Below are positions 16,440 to 24,680 of a stretch of DNA of 35,302 nt, piece by piece. Source of the stretch: Flavobacteriales bacterium (GTDB lineage Bacteria; Bacteroidota; Bacteroidia; Flavobacteriales_D; Sanyastnellaceae). Location of the stretch: the NCBI GenBank assembly GCA_947464415.1, contig CANHWU010000010.1, positions 1 to 35,302 of the forward strand. The letters run 5' to 3'. The notes below the pieces were generated by a model that worked only from the letters and a program-made list of their open reading frames with translations, did not search any database and was not told the DNA's origin. The position numbers were made by a program, and so were the translations under genes. Every line of letters starts with the position of its first letter. Position 1 is the stretch's first letter.

Positions 16440-16976
16440 TTAAATCTGCTTGATCATTTGCACATTCAATTGCAACTTCACTTCTTCAGACAGCACCACC
16501 TCGCCATCTTCATTGGCGGCATTCCAAACCAAGCCATAATCAGAGCGCATTAATGCGGTAGAGATTTCAAAACCCGCCTTTACTTGTCCCCATGGATCAA
16601 TCACTGTGCCTGTGAACTCTACATTCAAACTGATCTCCTTCTCCACACCCTTCATATTGAACTTCCCTTTCATCTCGAAGATATTGCTCCCTTTAGAAAC
16701 AAATGCTGTTGACTTAAAAGATAATTTAGGATGAACGGACGCATCAAAAAAATCATTGCTCTTTAAGTGTGCATCGCGCTGCTCATTTCTCGTGTTGATG
16801 GAATCAATATCCGCTTCGAAAGAAATTTCCGCATCAGAAAAGTCCTTTTCAGAGGAGTACATCTTCGCCTCAATTTTATCAAAGGTTCCAGAAACATTGG
16901 TAATCATCATGTGTCTTACCTTGAAAGTAATTTCACTGTGAACGGGATCAATAACCCAAAGTGTTTTGCTCATCAT
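16440..16976 (-). CDS. YceI-like lipocalin-fold protein
   Basis: A protein of 178 residues matching the YceI family: start [20 protein letters not shown], then [11 protein letters not shown], a [12 protein letters not shown] motif, and an end with [12 protein letters not shown]. The family forms an extended lipocalin-like barrel that binds long isoprenoids or other lipids. There is no signal peptide, so this copy should be cytosolic, unlike periplasmic E. coli YceI. It is the first gene of a run with the hybrid kinase (one-base gap) and receiver-cyclase; a ligand-sensing or stress-linked role is possible but not shown. The start could be either of two adjacent ATG codons. Confidence 0.9.
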   Translation of the reverse strand: MMSKTLWVIDPVHSEITFKVRHMMITNVSGTFDKIEAKMYSSEKDFSDAEISFEADIDSINTRNEQRDAHLKSNDFFDASVHPKLSFKSTAFVSKGSNIFEMKGKFNMKGVEKEISLNVEFTGTVIDPWGQVKAGFEISTALMRSDYGLVWNAANEDGEVVLSEEVKLQLNVQMIKQI

Positions 16977-17020
16977 TTTAAATTTAATTGAATGCTAAAG
17001 TAAATCAATAATGATAAAAA

Positions 17021-19225
17021 TCACCATTTCACCCACCTTTTCGTTGATCGTACGCCACGGCATTCCCATTCCACAAAGTACACACCCGCACTCCATTTTT
17101 CTGCGTTCAAGGTTGTATGATTCTGATGAACATAAAATGAGTCGATACACTTTCCCGCAACATCAAAAACAGTGATTTTTCCCTTTACTTCCCCCAGCAA
17201 GAGGTGCATTTCATTGGCACCAGGATTGGGAAATACCGACCATGATGCATCCCTGTCTAGCTGATGGACATCTATGACGACACTGTCACCGGTATAAATG
17301 GCCAATCCTCCTCCAGAGTGACCATACAATAAGTCCATGGTACCATCTTGCGTCAAATCTGTGAAGAAAACAGAAGATCGATCCCCTTCTTTGATAGCTA
17401 ACCATTGCTCTTCTACCAAGGTACCTGATTGCGGAGAAAGACCCAAAAATTGATAATGATTGATTACACCTTTTTCATTACCCAAGTACAAATCCCAAAG
17501 GCCATTTTCACTTTGTTGAACAAAGGGCACACTATAACCATCGAGTCCTAAATAGCTCGAGGCCATCGCACCTGCAAGGGTGTCGGTTACCAAAGACCAA
17601 GCAGGTGCAGAGGCACTTCCTACGTTTTTGTAATAATTGACATTTCCATTTTTTTCTCCCACAACTAAATCCAATACCCCATCCAAATTGATATCCACTA
17701 ATTGCGGGGTGGCGCTTTGCCCCACATCGATGCTGAGGCCATTGACATCCGAGAGCAGTAGCGCATTACCAGGAATAAACTGCTGAGCGCTTCCTATATT
17801 CTCCACAGCATATAAATTGCCGTTGAGCTCACCAATGATCAAATCCCAATCCTCATCAGCATCCCAGTCTCCAAATGTGGGATACAAGTTTTGATAATTC
17901 AATGCACTGAGATTGGACCAATCAGTGCTTTGCCAAAAAAAATAACGTTCTCCATTATCATCCACTTCATTGGACAAAAAATGGATCTGCGATCGATAAC
18001 TCAGTTGCTCAGTATCATACCAACGAGATGCGATGAATATATCTTGATCACCATCGTCATCGATATCAGCGGCGACAGGATGGGCCCCCACTCCCACATC
18101 TATCATTTCTCCTTGCAAAAAGTCTGTGGCGGCAAAACTCCATTGAGGAGCATCATTGGTACCTTGATTCAAGTATAGTGCTACGCTGTTCTGATCATTA
18201 CCACCGAACAGTGCATTCGGACTGACCAACAAATCCTTCACCCCATCATTAGAAACATCCTCGTAAAAAGCTGCTGGAAACAAATGTACATTGATGCTTT
18301 GACCTTGAGGATAATCATACTCAACTGCTACCGCGCTATCCGGTCCCATTGGAGTATCTACTAAATAAATAGCGCCCATCTCTGTTTCAGTTACATCGCC
18401 AATGAGTATGTCATGGATGCCATTATCGTCTAAATCTAGCGTTAATATAGTGCCGCCTGTATGACGCCATTGCCCTCTTGGCTCTGCCACATTGAGGACA
18501 CAATTGAATTGATCACCGATAAACAAATTAAAACTCTCAGAGGCCTCCGAAACCATCCCAAAACAACGATTGGCGCATACAAAAGAGGGAATTGAACAAT
18601 CTCCATTTTCTATTTGCATGGACTTGTAAAAATACATACTGGTACTCGACTCCGTATTGGTAACGATATCCCAATCACCATCCCCATCTAAATCATCGAT
18701 GGCGGGAATATCCACACTCATGCAATACAATGGTGCGTTGAAAGAGCCGCCGCCCAGATCATAATTAGCGCTTATTAATTGTAAATCATTGAATGGTGCA
18801 AAAGATAGATAGCCTGTTTCATCGGTTGTATTTTCATACAACACCATCCCAGATTGATAATTGGTGAAAATGTCCTTTAAGCCATCGCAATTAAAATCAC
18901 GCAGTAATACCCAATTGGCGAGACCATCCGGAAATGCACTTTGGTATTGAGGGGCATGATAATAATAAGATTGCCCTTGCACATCAGAGGATTGAATGAA
19001 AACCAATTTTCTGTTTCCCACCCGATCAAAAACAAATAAATCCTCCACCCCATCCAAATTCACATCTATGCTCGAGAACTGACCATCATTGATCCCTCCC
19101 GCCCATGGCATGGCAATGAAGTAATCTTCCAACTTGACAGGGAAATTCGCATTGCGTTGAAAAGTTTGAGAAAACAATGGTAATTGGACCGTTAAGAGAA
19201 GAATAAAGCCGAGCAAATGGTTCAT
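17021..19225 (-). CDS. secreted VCBS/FG-GAP repeat protein with T9SS type A sorting domain
   Basis: A protein of 734 residues. A signal peptide (MNHLLGFILLLTVQLPLFSQ) is followed by many FG-GAP/VCBS-like blades with Ca-loop cores such as DVNLDGVEDLFVF, DLDGDGDWDIV, DLDDNGIHDILIGD, DDDGDQDIFIAS, DINLDGVLDLVVGE and LTQDGTMDLLYG. These predict a beta-propeller of about seven blades that binds calcium. The last 75 residues (VFPNPGANEM, VFDVAGKCIDS, SAGVYFVEW) form a T9SS type A sorting domain, so it is exported across the outer membrane. Function unknown; such proteins are often adhesins or surface enzymes' partners. It lies 44 bases upstream of the YceI-kinase-cyclase run and may share its transcript. 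Confidence 0.88.
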   Translation of the reverse strand: MNHLLGFILLLTVQLPLFSQTFQRNANFPVKLEDYFIAMPWAGGINDGQFSSIDVNLDGVEDLFVFDRVGNRKLVFIQSSDVQGQSYYYHAPQYQSAFPDGLANWVLLRDFNCDGLKDIFTNYQSGMVLYENTTDETGYLSFAPFNDLQLISANYDLGGGSFNAPLYCMSVDIPAIDDLDGDGDWDIVTNTESSTSMYFYKSMQIENGDCSIPSFVCANRCFGMVSEASESFNLFIGDQFNCVLNVAEPRGQWRHTGGTILTLDLDDNGIHDILIGDVTETEMGAIYLVDTPMGPDSAVAVEYDYPQGQSINVHLFPAAFYEDVSNDGVKDLLVSPNALFGGNDQNSVALYLNQGTNDAPQWSFAATDFLQGEMIDVGVGAHPVAADIDDDGDQDIFIASRWYDTEQLSYRSQIHFLSNEVDDNGERYFFWQSTDWSNLSALNYQNLYPTFGDWDADEDWDLIIGELNGNLYAVENIGSAQQFIPGNALLLSDVNGLSIDVGQSATPQLVDINLDGVLDLVVGEKNGNVNYYKNVGSASAPAWSLVTDTLAGAMASSYLGLDGYSVPFVQQSENGLWDLYLGNEKGVINHYQFLGLSPQSGTLVEEQWLAIKEGDRSSVFFTDLTQDGTMDLLYGHSGGGLAIYTGDSVVIDVHQLDRDASWSVFPNPGANEMHLLLGEVKGKITVFDVAGKCIDSFYVHQNHTTLNAEKWSAGVYFVEWECRGVRSTKRWVKW

Positions 19226-19276
19226 TTTTCGAAATTAGTGACATCTTTGCAAAACTGAAATAAAAAGAAGAGAGAT

Positions 19277-19798
19277 ATGTTAATGACCATCTTATTTGGA
19301 AGTGTAATTGCCCTTGTTGCTTTGTCTATGGGCTGGGTTTTGATATCAAGAAACCTAGATATAAAAGAAAAAAGTGTGAGATTGACAGATCAACAGAAAA
19401 GAACCGCTCCAATAGCAGCATTGAAAATATCCGCTTGTGAGCGTCTGACCATCATGCTAGAAAGAAGCACACCTACCAGTGTTGTTATGCGACTTCCTGT
19501 GGCCGGCATGACCGCCACTCAATTACAATTAGAAGTGATCAAATCCATTCGCCAAGAATTTGAGCACAATGTGGGTCTTCAGATATATGTATCTGCTGAC
19601 ACTTGGCAGTGCGTTATTCAAGCGCGAGAAGAAACTATTGCAATCATAAAATTAGCTTTTCAAGATTTAACCAGTGAAACCTCCTCTATTGAATTATCGC
19701 AAAGAATTTTCTTATTAGAGGCAAAAACAGAAAATGCAGCGATCCAAAAAGCGATAGAAAAAATTAAAGAAGAGATCAACCAACAATTCACGATGTAG
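19277..19798 (+). CDS. conserved Bacteroidota membrane-anchored protein of unknown function
   Basis: A protein of 173 residues with one N-terminal membrane segment (TILFGSVIALVALSMGWVLI), then a soluble part with ISACERLTIMLERSTPTSVVM, an IRQEFEHNVGLQIYVS motif and a Glu/Lys-rich helical end. I have seen this pattern in uncharacterised proteins of the phylum (possibly the DUF7935 family, from memory). A purine-rich AAGAAGAGAGAT precedes the ATG, one of the few Shine-Dalgarno-like sites here. It is divergent from the VCBS protein gene and convergent, three bases apart, with the Smr gene. No function can be assigned. Confidence 0.75.
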   Translation: MLMTILFGSVIALVALSMGWVLISRNLDIKEKSVRLTDQQKRTAPIAALKISACERLTIMLERSTPTSVVMRLPVAGMTATQLQLEVIKSIRQEFEHNVGLQIYVSADTWQCVIQAREETIAIIKLAFQDLTSETSSIELSQRIFLLEAKTENAAIQKAIEKIKEEINQQFTM

Positions 19799-19801
19799 AC
19801 T

Positions 19802-20392
19802 CTACCATTCCACGATCGTAGCGCCCTGACCATATTGATGCCAGGCAGCATCCCGAGCATTACAATGTGGATAATAATCCTTGATTAATCTTCGAATCTC
19901 GGCCTTTAAAACTCCTTGTCCTACTCCATGGATAAAAACTATTTTTCTTAATTTATCCTTCATGGCTACCCGCATCATTCTCTCAAAATGTTCCAATTGA
20001 ACCACGATGATTTCGCCATTGGTCATGCCCTGGTGTTGAGGTAGAAGATGATGGATATGCAAATCCACCTCCATAGTTTCCCCTCTTTTCTTTTCCGATG
20101 AAGCCAACTCGTTTTTATAGAGTATCTTAAAATCTTTATTGATTTTATTCAATACCTTTTGATTACTATTTCTTTGAAACCTCTCCTCAATATCTTCATG
20201 AGTAAAATTGTATTGATATGATTCTCTGTTCTTGGCATCTACTAACACCAACTCAGCAAGCGGATGAGGAAAAGAAAAACCGCTTTCGTCTTCTACCATC
20301 GCTTGACCATCCTGAATAGACGTGATTGTGCCGCCACCGGGATCATTGAGAAAGCGAACCAGCTGACCTACCTTGAAACTTTCCGTAATCAA
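19802..20392 (-). CDS. Smr-domain protein (DUF2027/MutS2 C-terminal-like)
   Basis: The N-terminal part (FKVGQLVRFLNDPGGGTITS, PLAELVLVDA) is a small beta domain like that of Bacteroidota DUF2027 proteins. The C-terminal Smr domain (about 105-196) shows EVDLHIHHLLP, the HGVGQGVLKAEIRRLI motif and a final QYGQGATIVEW; Smr domains are nucleases or nucleic-acid binders, as in MutS2. The start is uncertain: the frame opens with TTG at 20390-20392 and has no upstream ATG, while an exact -7 promoter box lies at 20394-20401, which would put transcription start at or inside that codon. A leaderless start, an upstream promoter or a sequence error are all possible. It runs convergent to the DUF7935-like gene and divergent from the DUF4197 gene. 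Confidence 0.88.
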   Translation of the reverse strand: MITESFKVGQLVRFLNDPGGGTITSIQDGQAMVEDESGFSFPHPLAELVLVDAKNRESYQYNFTHEDIEERFQRNSNQKVLNKINKDFKILYKNELASSEKKRGETMEVDLHIHHLLPQHQGMTNGEIIVVQLEHFERMMRVAMKDKLRKIVFIHGVGQGVLKAEIRRLIKDYYPHCNARDAAWHQYGQGATIVEW

Positions 20393-20393
20393 A

Positions 20394-20401
20394 CAAAGAT
20401 A
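20394..20401 (-). promoter_or_regulatory. -7 promoter-like element before the Smr gene
   Basis: Minus strand TATCTTTG, an exact TAnnTTTG match directly before the TTG start codon of the Smr frame; identical to the tRNA-Ser(UGA) -7 box. No -33 box is visible. Confidence 0.3.
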
Positions 20402-20420
20402 AATACAAAGTGGTAAGGCG

Positions 20421-20428
20421 TATATTTG
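20421..20428 (+). promoter_or_regulatory. -7 promoter element for the DUF4197 gene
   Basis: TATATTTG, an exact TAnnTTTG match, ends 12 bases before the ATG at 20441. The TTG inside it is in frame and could be mistaken for the start. No -33 TTG at proper spacing. Confidence 0.45.
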
Positions 20429-20440
20429 AAAAAAAAGAAG

Positions 20441-21166
20441 ATGAAAAAAATAATTGTAGTCTTAGCAATAGTCACTCCCTTTCTCTGCTATTCTCAGAAT
20501 CTCAAAGATTTAAAAAACAAAGCCGAGCAAAAAGTTGCACAACCGGATTCCAAAACAAACTTTACTGAAGAAGAAGCGGCCAAAGCCCTGCGCGAAGCCC
20601 TCAAACAAGGGGCGGAAAAAGGAGCTGCTTTGGTAAGTAAATCAGATGGTTATTTTGGCAATCCAAAGATCAAAATCCCCTTACCCCCAGATGCCCGACA
20701 AAAAGAGCAGAAAATCAGAAGCATGGGTTTGAATAAAGAAGTGGATGATGCGCTATTATCCATCAATCGAGCTGCGGAAGATGCCGGTGCAAAAGCCAAA
20801 GATATTTTTGTCAAAGCTATACAAAATATGACGGTACGCGATGCCATTACCATTGTCAAAGGAAATGAAAATGCAGGAACGGAATATCTGAAAAAACAAA
20901 CCACTACTGCATTGCAAGCGGATTTCAAACCCGTTATTCAAGCCTCATGAGACAAAGTAGGAACTACCCAACATTATGGGAAAATAGTCACTGCATACAA
21001 CAAAATCCCCGGGGTTGAGAAACTCAACCCAGACCTAGCAGATTATGTTACTCAAAAAGCCATTGAGGGCTTGTTTGTTATGGTCCAAGAGGAGGAAGCG
21101 AAAATCCGAAAAGATCCCACGGCCAGGGCCACGGAAATCCTTAAAAAAGTATTTGGTAAAAACTGA
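20441..21166 (+). pseudogene. DUF4197 exported protein interrupted by one in-frame TGA
   Basis: From the ATG at 20441 a signal peptide (MKKIIVVLAIVTPFLCYSQ) leads into a typical DUF4197 protein: EEEAAKALREALKQGAEKG, SKSDGYFGNPKIKIPLPP, NRAAEDAGAKAKDIFVKAI and ADFKPVIQAS. A TGA at 20948-20950 (codon 170) then stops the frame. Reading on in the same frame gives DKVGTTQHYGKIVTAYNKIP, NPDLADYVTQKAIEGLF, EEEAKIRKDPTARATEI and a true TGA at 21164-21166, which is the normal DUF4197 C-terminus. Full length would be 241 codons plus stop. The family usually has S-L-D-K-V-G here, so a TTA-to-TGA single change explains it. It is either a fresh nonsense mutation, a sequencing error, or, less likely, readthrough. 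The periplasmic/surface function of the family is unknown. Confidence 0.85.
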
Positions 21167-21255
21167 TTTTTCAAAAAAGTTTGAAAAACTAAGTTGGCCT
21201 ATTAACAAAAAGGAATATTAAACCTTGTTACATTCGCAACCTACAAAAAACAAAA

Positions 21256-21687
21256 ATGAAGACAGCATTAGAAAAAATCATCACCGTAACAGGCAAGGGC
21301 GGACTTTTTAAAGTGATCAGTGGCGGAAAGGGGGTTGTTATTGCCGAATCCTTAGTAGACGGAAAAAGACACCCAATCCACTCTTCTCAAAAAGTAAGCA
21401 CATTATCCGACATCAGCATGTTCACCTATGAGGAGGATGTTCCTTTAAGAAGTGTTTTAGAGAACGCGAAAAATGTTTGCGAAGGGAAAATGGGACCCTC
21501 TCACAAAGCGGAGGGAAAAGAGATCAGAAAAGCCATGGAGCAAGTGCTTCCAGAATATGATAAGGAGAGAGTGTACGAAAGTGATTTGAGAAAATTCTTT
21601 CAATGGTACAATTTGCTTTCCGAAAAAAACATGTTGGATTTTGAAGAGGCCGCCGATGCACCATCGGAATCTGTTGGTGAAGAATAA
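21256..21687 (+). CDS. DUF5606 protein
   Basis: A protein of 143 residues matching the Bacteroidota-specific DUF5606 family as I remember it: LEKIITVTGKGGLFKVIS, AESLVDGKRHPIHSSQKVS, LSDISMFTYEEDVPL, VLPEYDKERVYESD and KKFFQWYNLL-like (LRKFFQWYNLLSE), with an acidic Ala/Glu-rich tail. The N-terminal half is a small beta domain, the C-terminal half helical. It is cytosolic, single-gene, and ends at a strong terminator. Molecular function is unknown. Confidence 0.85.
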   Translation: MKTALEKIITVTGKGGLFKVISGGKGVVIAESLVDGKRHPIHSSQKVSTLSDISMFTYEEDVPLRSVLENAKNVCEGKMGPSHKAEGKEIRKAMEQVLPEYDKERVYESDLRKFFQWYNLLSEKNMLDFEEAADAPSESVGEE

Positions 21688-21720
21688 GTTGACATCCCCT
21701 TAGGATATAATATTATTCAA

Positions 21721-21748
21721 TCGCCCTCATAAAGAGGGCGATTTTTTT
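21721..21748 (+). terminator. rho-independent terminator after the DUF5606 gene
   Basis: Perfect 8-bp stem TCGCCCTC/GAGGGCGA with loop ATAAA and a run of seven T, 34 bases after the stop codon. Confidence 0.9.
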
Positions 21749-21767
21749 CTTTAAAATATAGCTCAAT

Positions 21768-21798
21768 AAAAAAAAGCCCTCCGTTGAGGGCTTTTTTT
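21768..21798. terminator. bidirectional terminator between convergent genes
   Basis: AAAAAAAAGCCCTC-CGTT-GAGGGCTTTTTTT. The T runs on both strands suit the DUF5606 gene (plus) and the end of the minus-strand receptor/secreted-protein cluster at 21815. Confidence 0.9.
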
Positions 21799-21814
21799 CT
21801 AAACAAACCTTGAA

Positions 21815-24631
21815 TTACTTAGCCACTGAGAAACGAACCACCTGAGTCTCATTGTTGTGAATCAAAGCAATGTTATACAATCCGCTAGACAATTTCTCAT
21901 TGAAGGAAAGTGTTTGCATCAAACCATTTTCTGCCACCCATGCTTTCTCCAATACTACACGACCTGTTGCATCCAAAACCATGGCTTTTACCACTCCATC
22001 CACATCGGTCCAAGCTACGTTAATAGCTGATCCATTGCTGGGGTTAGGATAAACATTGATATTGGAGAGAGAAGTAGAAAATACCTCGTCACTGTCATTA
22101 TTCGCTACCATTCCGGCTGCTCCCAATGTTTTTACACATGATGCATTTCCTGCGCAAGTAGACGATGTTGGAGTGGTACATCCTCCACTAGTTGGAAACC
22201 ATGAATCCACAGCCAAAGGAGAATCCACTGCTGTACCTGTAGAAAATGAAATCCCATCCAAGTGAGCCGCTCTGATCCAAACGTCATAACGCTTACCCGT
22301 TGCAATTCCAGCAACGCTGCTCAATCCCACCAAACGAGAGGCTCCTGCTCCGCCCGCTACATAGGCAGATAGCCCTTGAGTTGGGAATACTTCTTTGAAT
22401 TTCCAGTCATAACGACTAGTTCCACAAACGGAACGATTAGTGGCTAAAAAGCTAGTGATATTCTTAGAAGTTAGGTTACACAAATCAGTGCTACGCACCG
22501 TCAACGCTGTTTCATTATTCAAACCTACTGGAGATGCCACATTTCCAAAGGCAGTAATGTTATTGTTATTACCCGCAGCATCCTTAAGATTGTAAACCAC
22601 ATCTACAGTAACATAATAGGTAACCGGAGCAGAGGTTAAATTAGCAGGTAAAATCCTGCCCAACTGACAAATGGTATAACCTGTTCCGTTGGCTTGTGGA
22701 GGAATAGAAAAGGTCCAAGCTGGAGTTCCAGTACCGAATGTACCTGAAGCCACCGCCGCATTTGCCGCAGCCTGATCTGCCCATCGCTTTACAACATAAC
22801 CTGATGCCTGTGAACGGAAAGCCGCTTTGAAGTTAGCACACGTGTTGCTGAAAAAACCAGTACCTCCTGTAAAAGGACCAATATCCGCTTGGCTTCCTCT
22901 CAAGAAGGAAATGCTCAAAGAACAAGTGCCTGGCGTATTGTTGTTGTTGCGCACACACACATAATACGTTTGACCCGGTATACAGTTTCCATAATACAAT
23001 ACTTCACTACCCGCATCTGGAGCTGGATTGATCGTAGCCGCATTGGCAATGGTTACGTCATTCTCTGTTACCAATGGAACTAACTCAACTCCAGTGGTTG
23101 CTGGTGCACTGTACAATCCTAAATCATTATCATCTGCAACACCAGAAGCACCTGTCAACGCAATGCGAACCGCGTTTCCAGTGGCTAAGAAGCTATACCA
23201 TCTATCATTGCCTATTCCAGGACTTTCTACAGAATTGGTTCCAGTGGTTAAATTGACAGAAATAGAAGATTGAACTCCGAAACCAAATTGACCGATACCA
23301 GAAACAGCTACAGAAGAAGAAATACCACCGGCACCAGGACATACCAAGTCAGCACCTGAACAATCTTCATCTGTTCCATTACCACAAACTTCAGTAGCGG
23401 TTGGATATGCATTTGCGTTTGCATCGTTACAATCCGTGTTATTGGTAACATAACCAGCTCCTGGCGAAGCACAAGCATTGGTAGCTGCACCTGCACCGTA
23501 AGAATCGTTATCACCATCCACATAATACGCTGTGGGTGTATTGACGGTAATCGTTACGCTATTGCTGTTTACTGCACTCAAGGATTGTGCATCACAACCT
23601 GGAGTCATGGAACAACTTACAACGTCAGCATTGATCAATGAAGTACTTGTAAAAGTAGCTGCATTCGTTCCAACGTTATTTCCGTTTACTTTCCACTGAT
23701 AAGAGGGATTAGTACCGGCGTCAGTAGGTGTCGCGGTGAAAGTCACGGTCTCCCCTGCACAAATGCTGCTGATACTCGCCACCATGCTCACAGAAGCCGC
23801 AGCCCCTGCAGTACGGATCAATGAGGCATTGGTCAATTGACCTGCACCTGCGTTAGAATGTACATAGTTCACTGCCTGTCCAGATGGATTCAACAATTGA
23901 ACATTGAGGTTAAAAGTAAACACTCCATCTGTTGTGAACTGACCAATCAAAACTTTATTGGAAGCACCCGCTCCCACGATACCGCCCAATGCTGCCAATG
24001 ATCCATTGGATACAGTGATATTTCCCAAACTGTTACCCGCAGTCAAAGCATCCAAAATGGATCCTCCCATACCCAAGGTATTTATACTCACCACGGTTGT
24101 TCCTGAACTGGCTAACATACCATCTTTTCCGGCGGCTCCTGTGATCATATCACCATAACAACCTCCTAAAGTATTTCCCAATATTCCATTGGTGTGAGGA
24201 TTGGCAATGGTGCCATCGTTATCCTCATCCTTTGGAACTCCTACCTTGCCAGTTGCAGCCAGACCTGCTGTCAACCATGAGTCAATCATCGCAGTGTGCT
24301 TCTTGGTATTCGCCACAGAAACATTGGGTCCTGTTTGAGAATCATAATTTTCATCGTTGTAAAAGCTTGTAGTTGTATTGAAAACCAAATTCTGAGTTGG
24401 CGTTCCAAACAATTGAACAAACTTATAACCGACAGCCATATCTACATAGACACGATAGGTGACAGCACCTGCTGAAAGCGGAACTGTATATCCCTCAGTG
24501 CTGGTATATGCGGCATCTGCTGCGCTTGCCTGGTAGTATCGCTCTACGATGATACCCTCCAGTCCTTGAGCCATGGTAGTTTGAGCCAAACACACCATTC
24601 CCAGGCCTATGAATAAATTCTTTATTTTCAT
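21815..24631 (-). CDS. large secreted VEKYY-domain protein (paralogue D) with Ig-like and MopE modules, T9SS type A
   Basis: A protein of 938 residues. A signal peptide (MKIKNLFIGLGMVCLAQTTM, AQ) leads to the domain shared with three other proteins here (about 23-285): GLEGIIVERYYQ, AGAVTYRVYVDM, TSFYNDENY, MIDSWLTAGLA, EDNDGTI, AALGGIVGAG, IGQFTTDGVFTFNLNVQL. Next come an Ig-like domain (SSICAGETVTFTATP), one MopE repeat (YYVDGDNDSYGAG to EVCGNGTDEDCSGAD), a domain resembling pre-peptidase or carbohydrate-binding beta-sandwiches (about 450-600), a Cys-containing region, and a T9SS sorting domain (NVYPNPSNG to the end). The ATG at 24629-24631 is chosen because the signal peptide starts there. 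It is the last gene of the minus-strand cluster and the longest paralogue. Function unknown. Confidence 0.88.
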   Translation of the reverse strand: MKIKNLFIGLGMVCLAQTTMAQGLEGIIVERYYQASAADAAYTSTEGYTVPLSAGAVTYRVYVDMAVGYKFVQLFGTPTQNLVFNTTTSFYNDENYDSQTGPNVSVANTKKHTAMIDSWLTAGLAATGKVGVPKDEDNDGTIANPHTNGILGNTLGGCYGDMITGAAGKDGMLASSGTTVVSINTLGMGGSILDALTAGNSLGNITVSNGSLAALGGIVGAGASNKVLIGQFTTDGVFTFNLNVQLLNPSGQAVNYVHSNAGAGQLTNASLIRTAGAAASVSMVASISSICAGETVTFTATPTDAGTNPSYQWKVNGNNVGTNAATFTSTSLINADVVSCSMTPGCDAQSLSAVNSNSVTITVNTPTAYYVDGDNDSYGAGAATNACASPGAGYVTNNTDCNDANANAYPTATEVCGNGTDEDCSGADLVCPGAGGISSSVAVSGIGQFGFGVQSSISVNLTTGTNSVESPGIGNDRWYSFLATGNAVRIALTGASGVADDNDLGLYSAPATTGVELVPLVTENDVTIANAATINPAPDAGSEVLYYGNCIPGQTYYVCVRNNNNTPGTCSLSISFLRGSQADIGPFTGGTGFFSNTCANFKAAFRSQASGYVVKRWADQAAANAAVASGTFGTGTPAWTFSIPPQANGTGYTICQLGRILPANLTSAPVTYYVTVDVVYNLKDAAGNNNNITAFGNVASPVGLNNETALTVRSTDLCNLTSKNITSFLATNRSVCGTSRYDWKFKEVFPTQGLSAYVAGGAGASRLVGLSSVAGIATGKRYDVWIRAAHLDGISFSTGTAVDSPLAVDSWFPTSGGCTTPTSSTCAGNASCVKTLGAAGMVANNDSDEVFSTSLSNINVYPNPSNGSAINVAWTDVDGVVKAMVLDATGRVVLEKAWVAENGLMQTLSFNEKLSSGLYNIALIHNNETQVVRFSVAK

Positions 24632-24647
24632 ATGCTTTGTATTAAAT

Positions 24648-24667
24648 GGGGTGGGTTTCCCCACCCC
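24648..24667 (-). other. GC-rich intergenic hairpin
   Basis: Minus strand GGGGTGGG-GAAA-CCCACCCC: 8-bp perfect stem with a GNRA-type loop in the 49-base gap between the beta-helix gene and paralogue D. On the minus strand no T run follows, so it is not a standard terminator in the direction of the genes; it could be a processing or mRNA stability element. On the plus strand it is followed by TATTTTTATTTTTTT and would work as a terminator against antisense transcription. Confidence 0.6.
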
Positions 24668-24680
24668 TATTTTTATTTTT

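Noticed and set aside
18580-18720. Possible frameshift in the VCBS protein where blades are irregular
   Set aside because: The frame is open without stops across the whole gene and Ca-loops resume in the same frame; the irregular part is a Cys-containing insertion.
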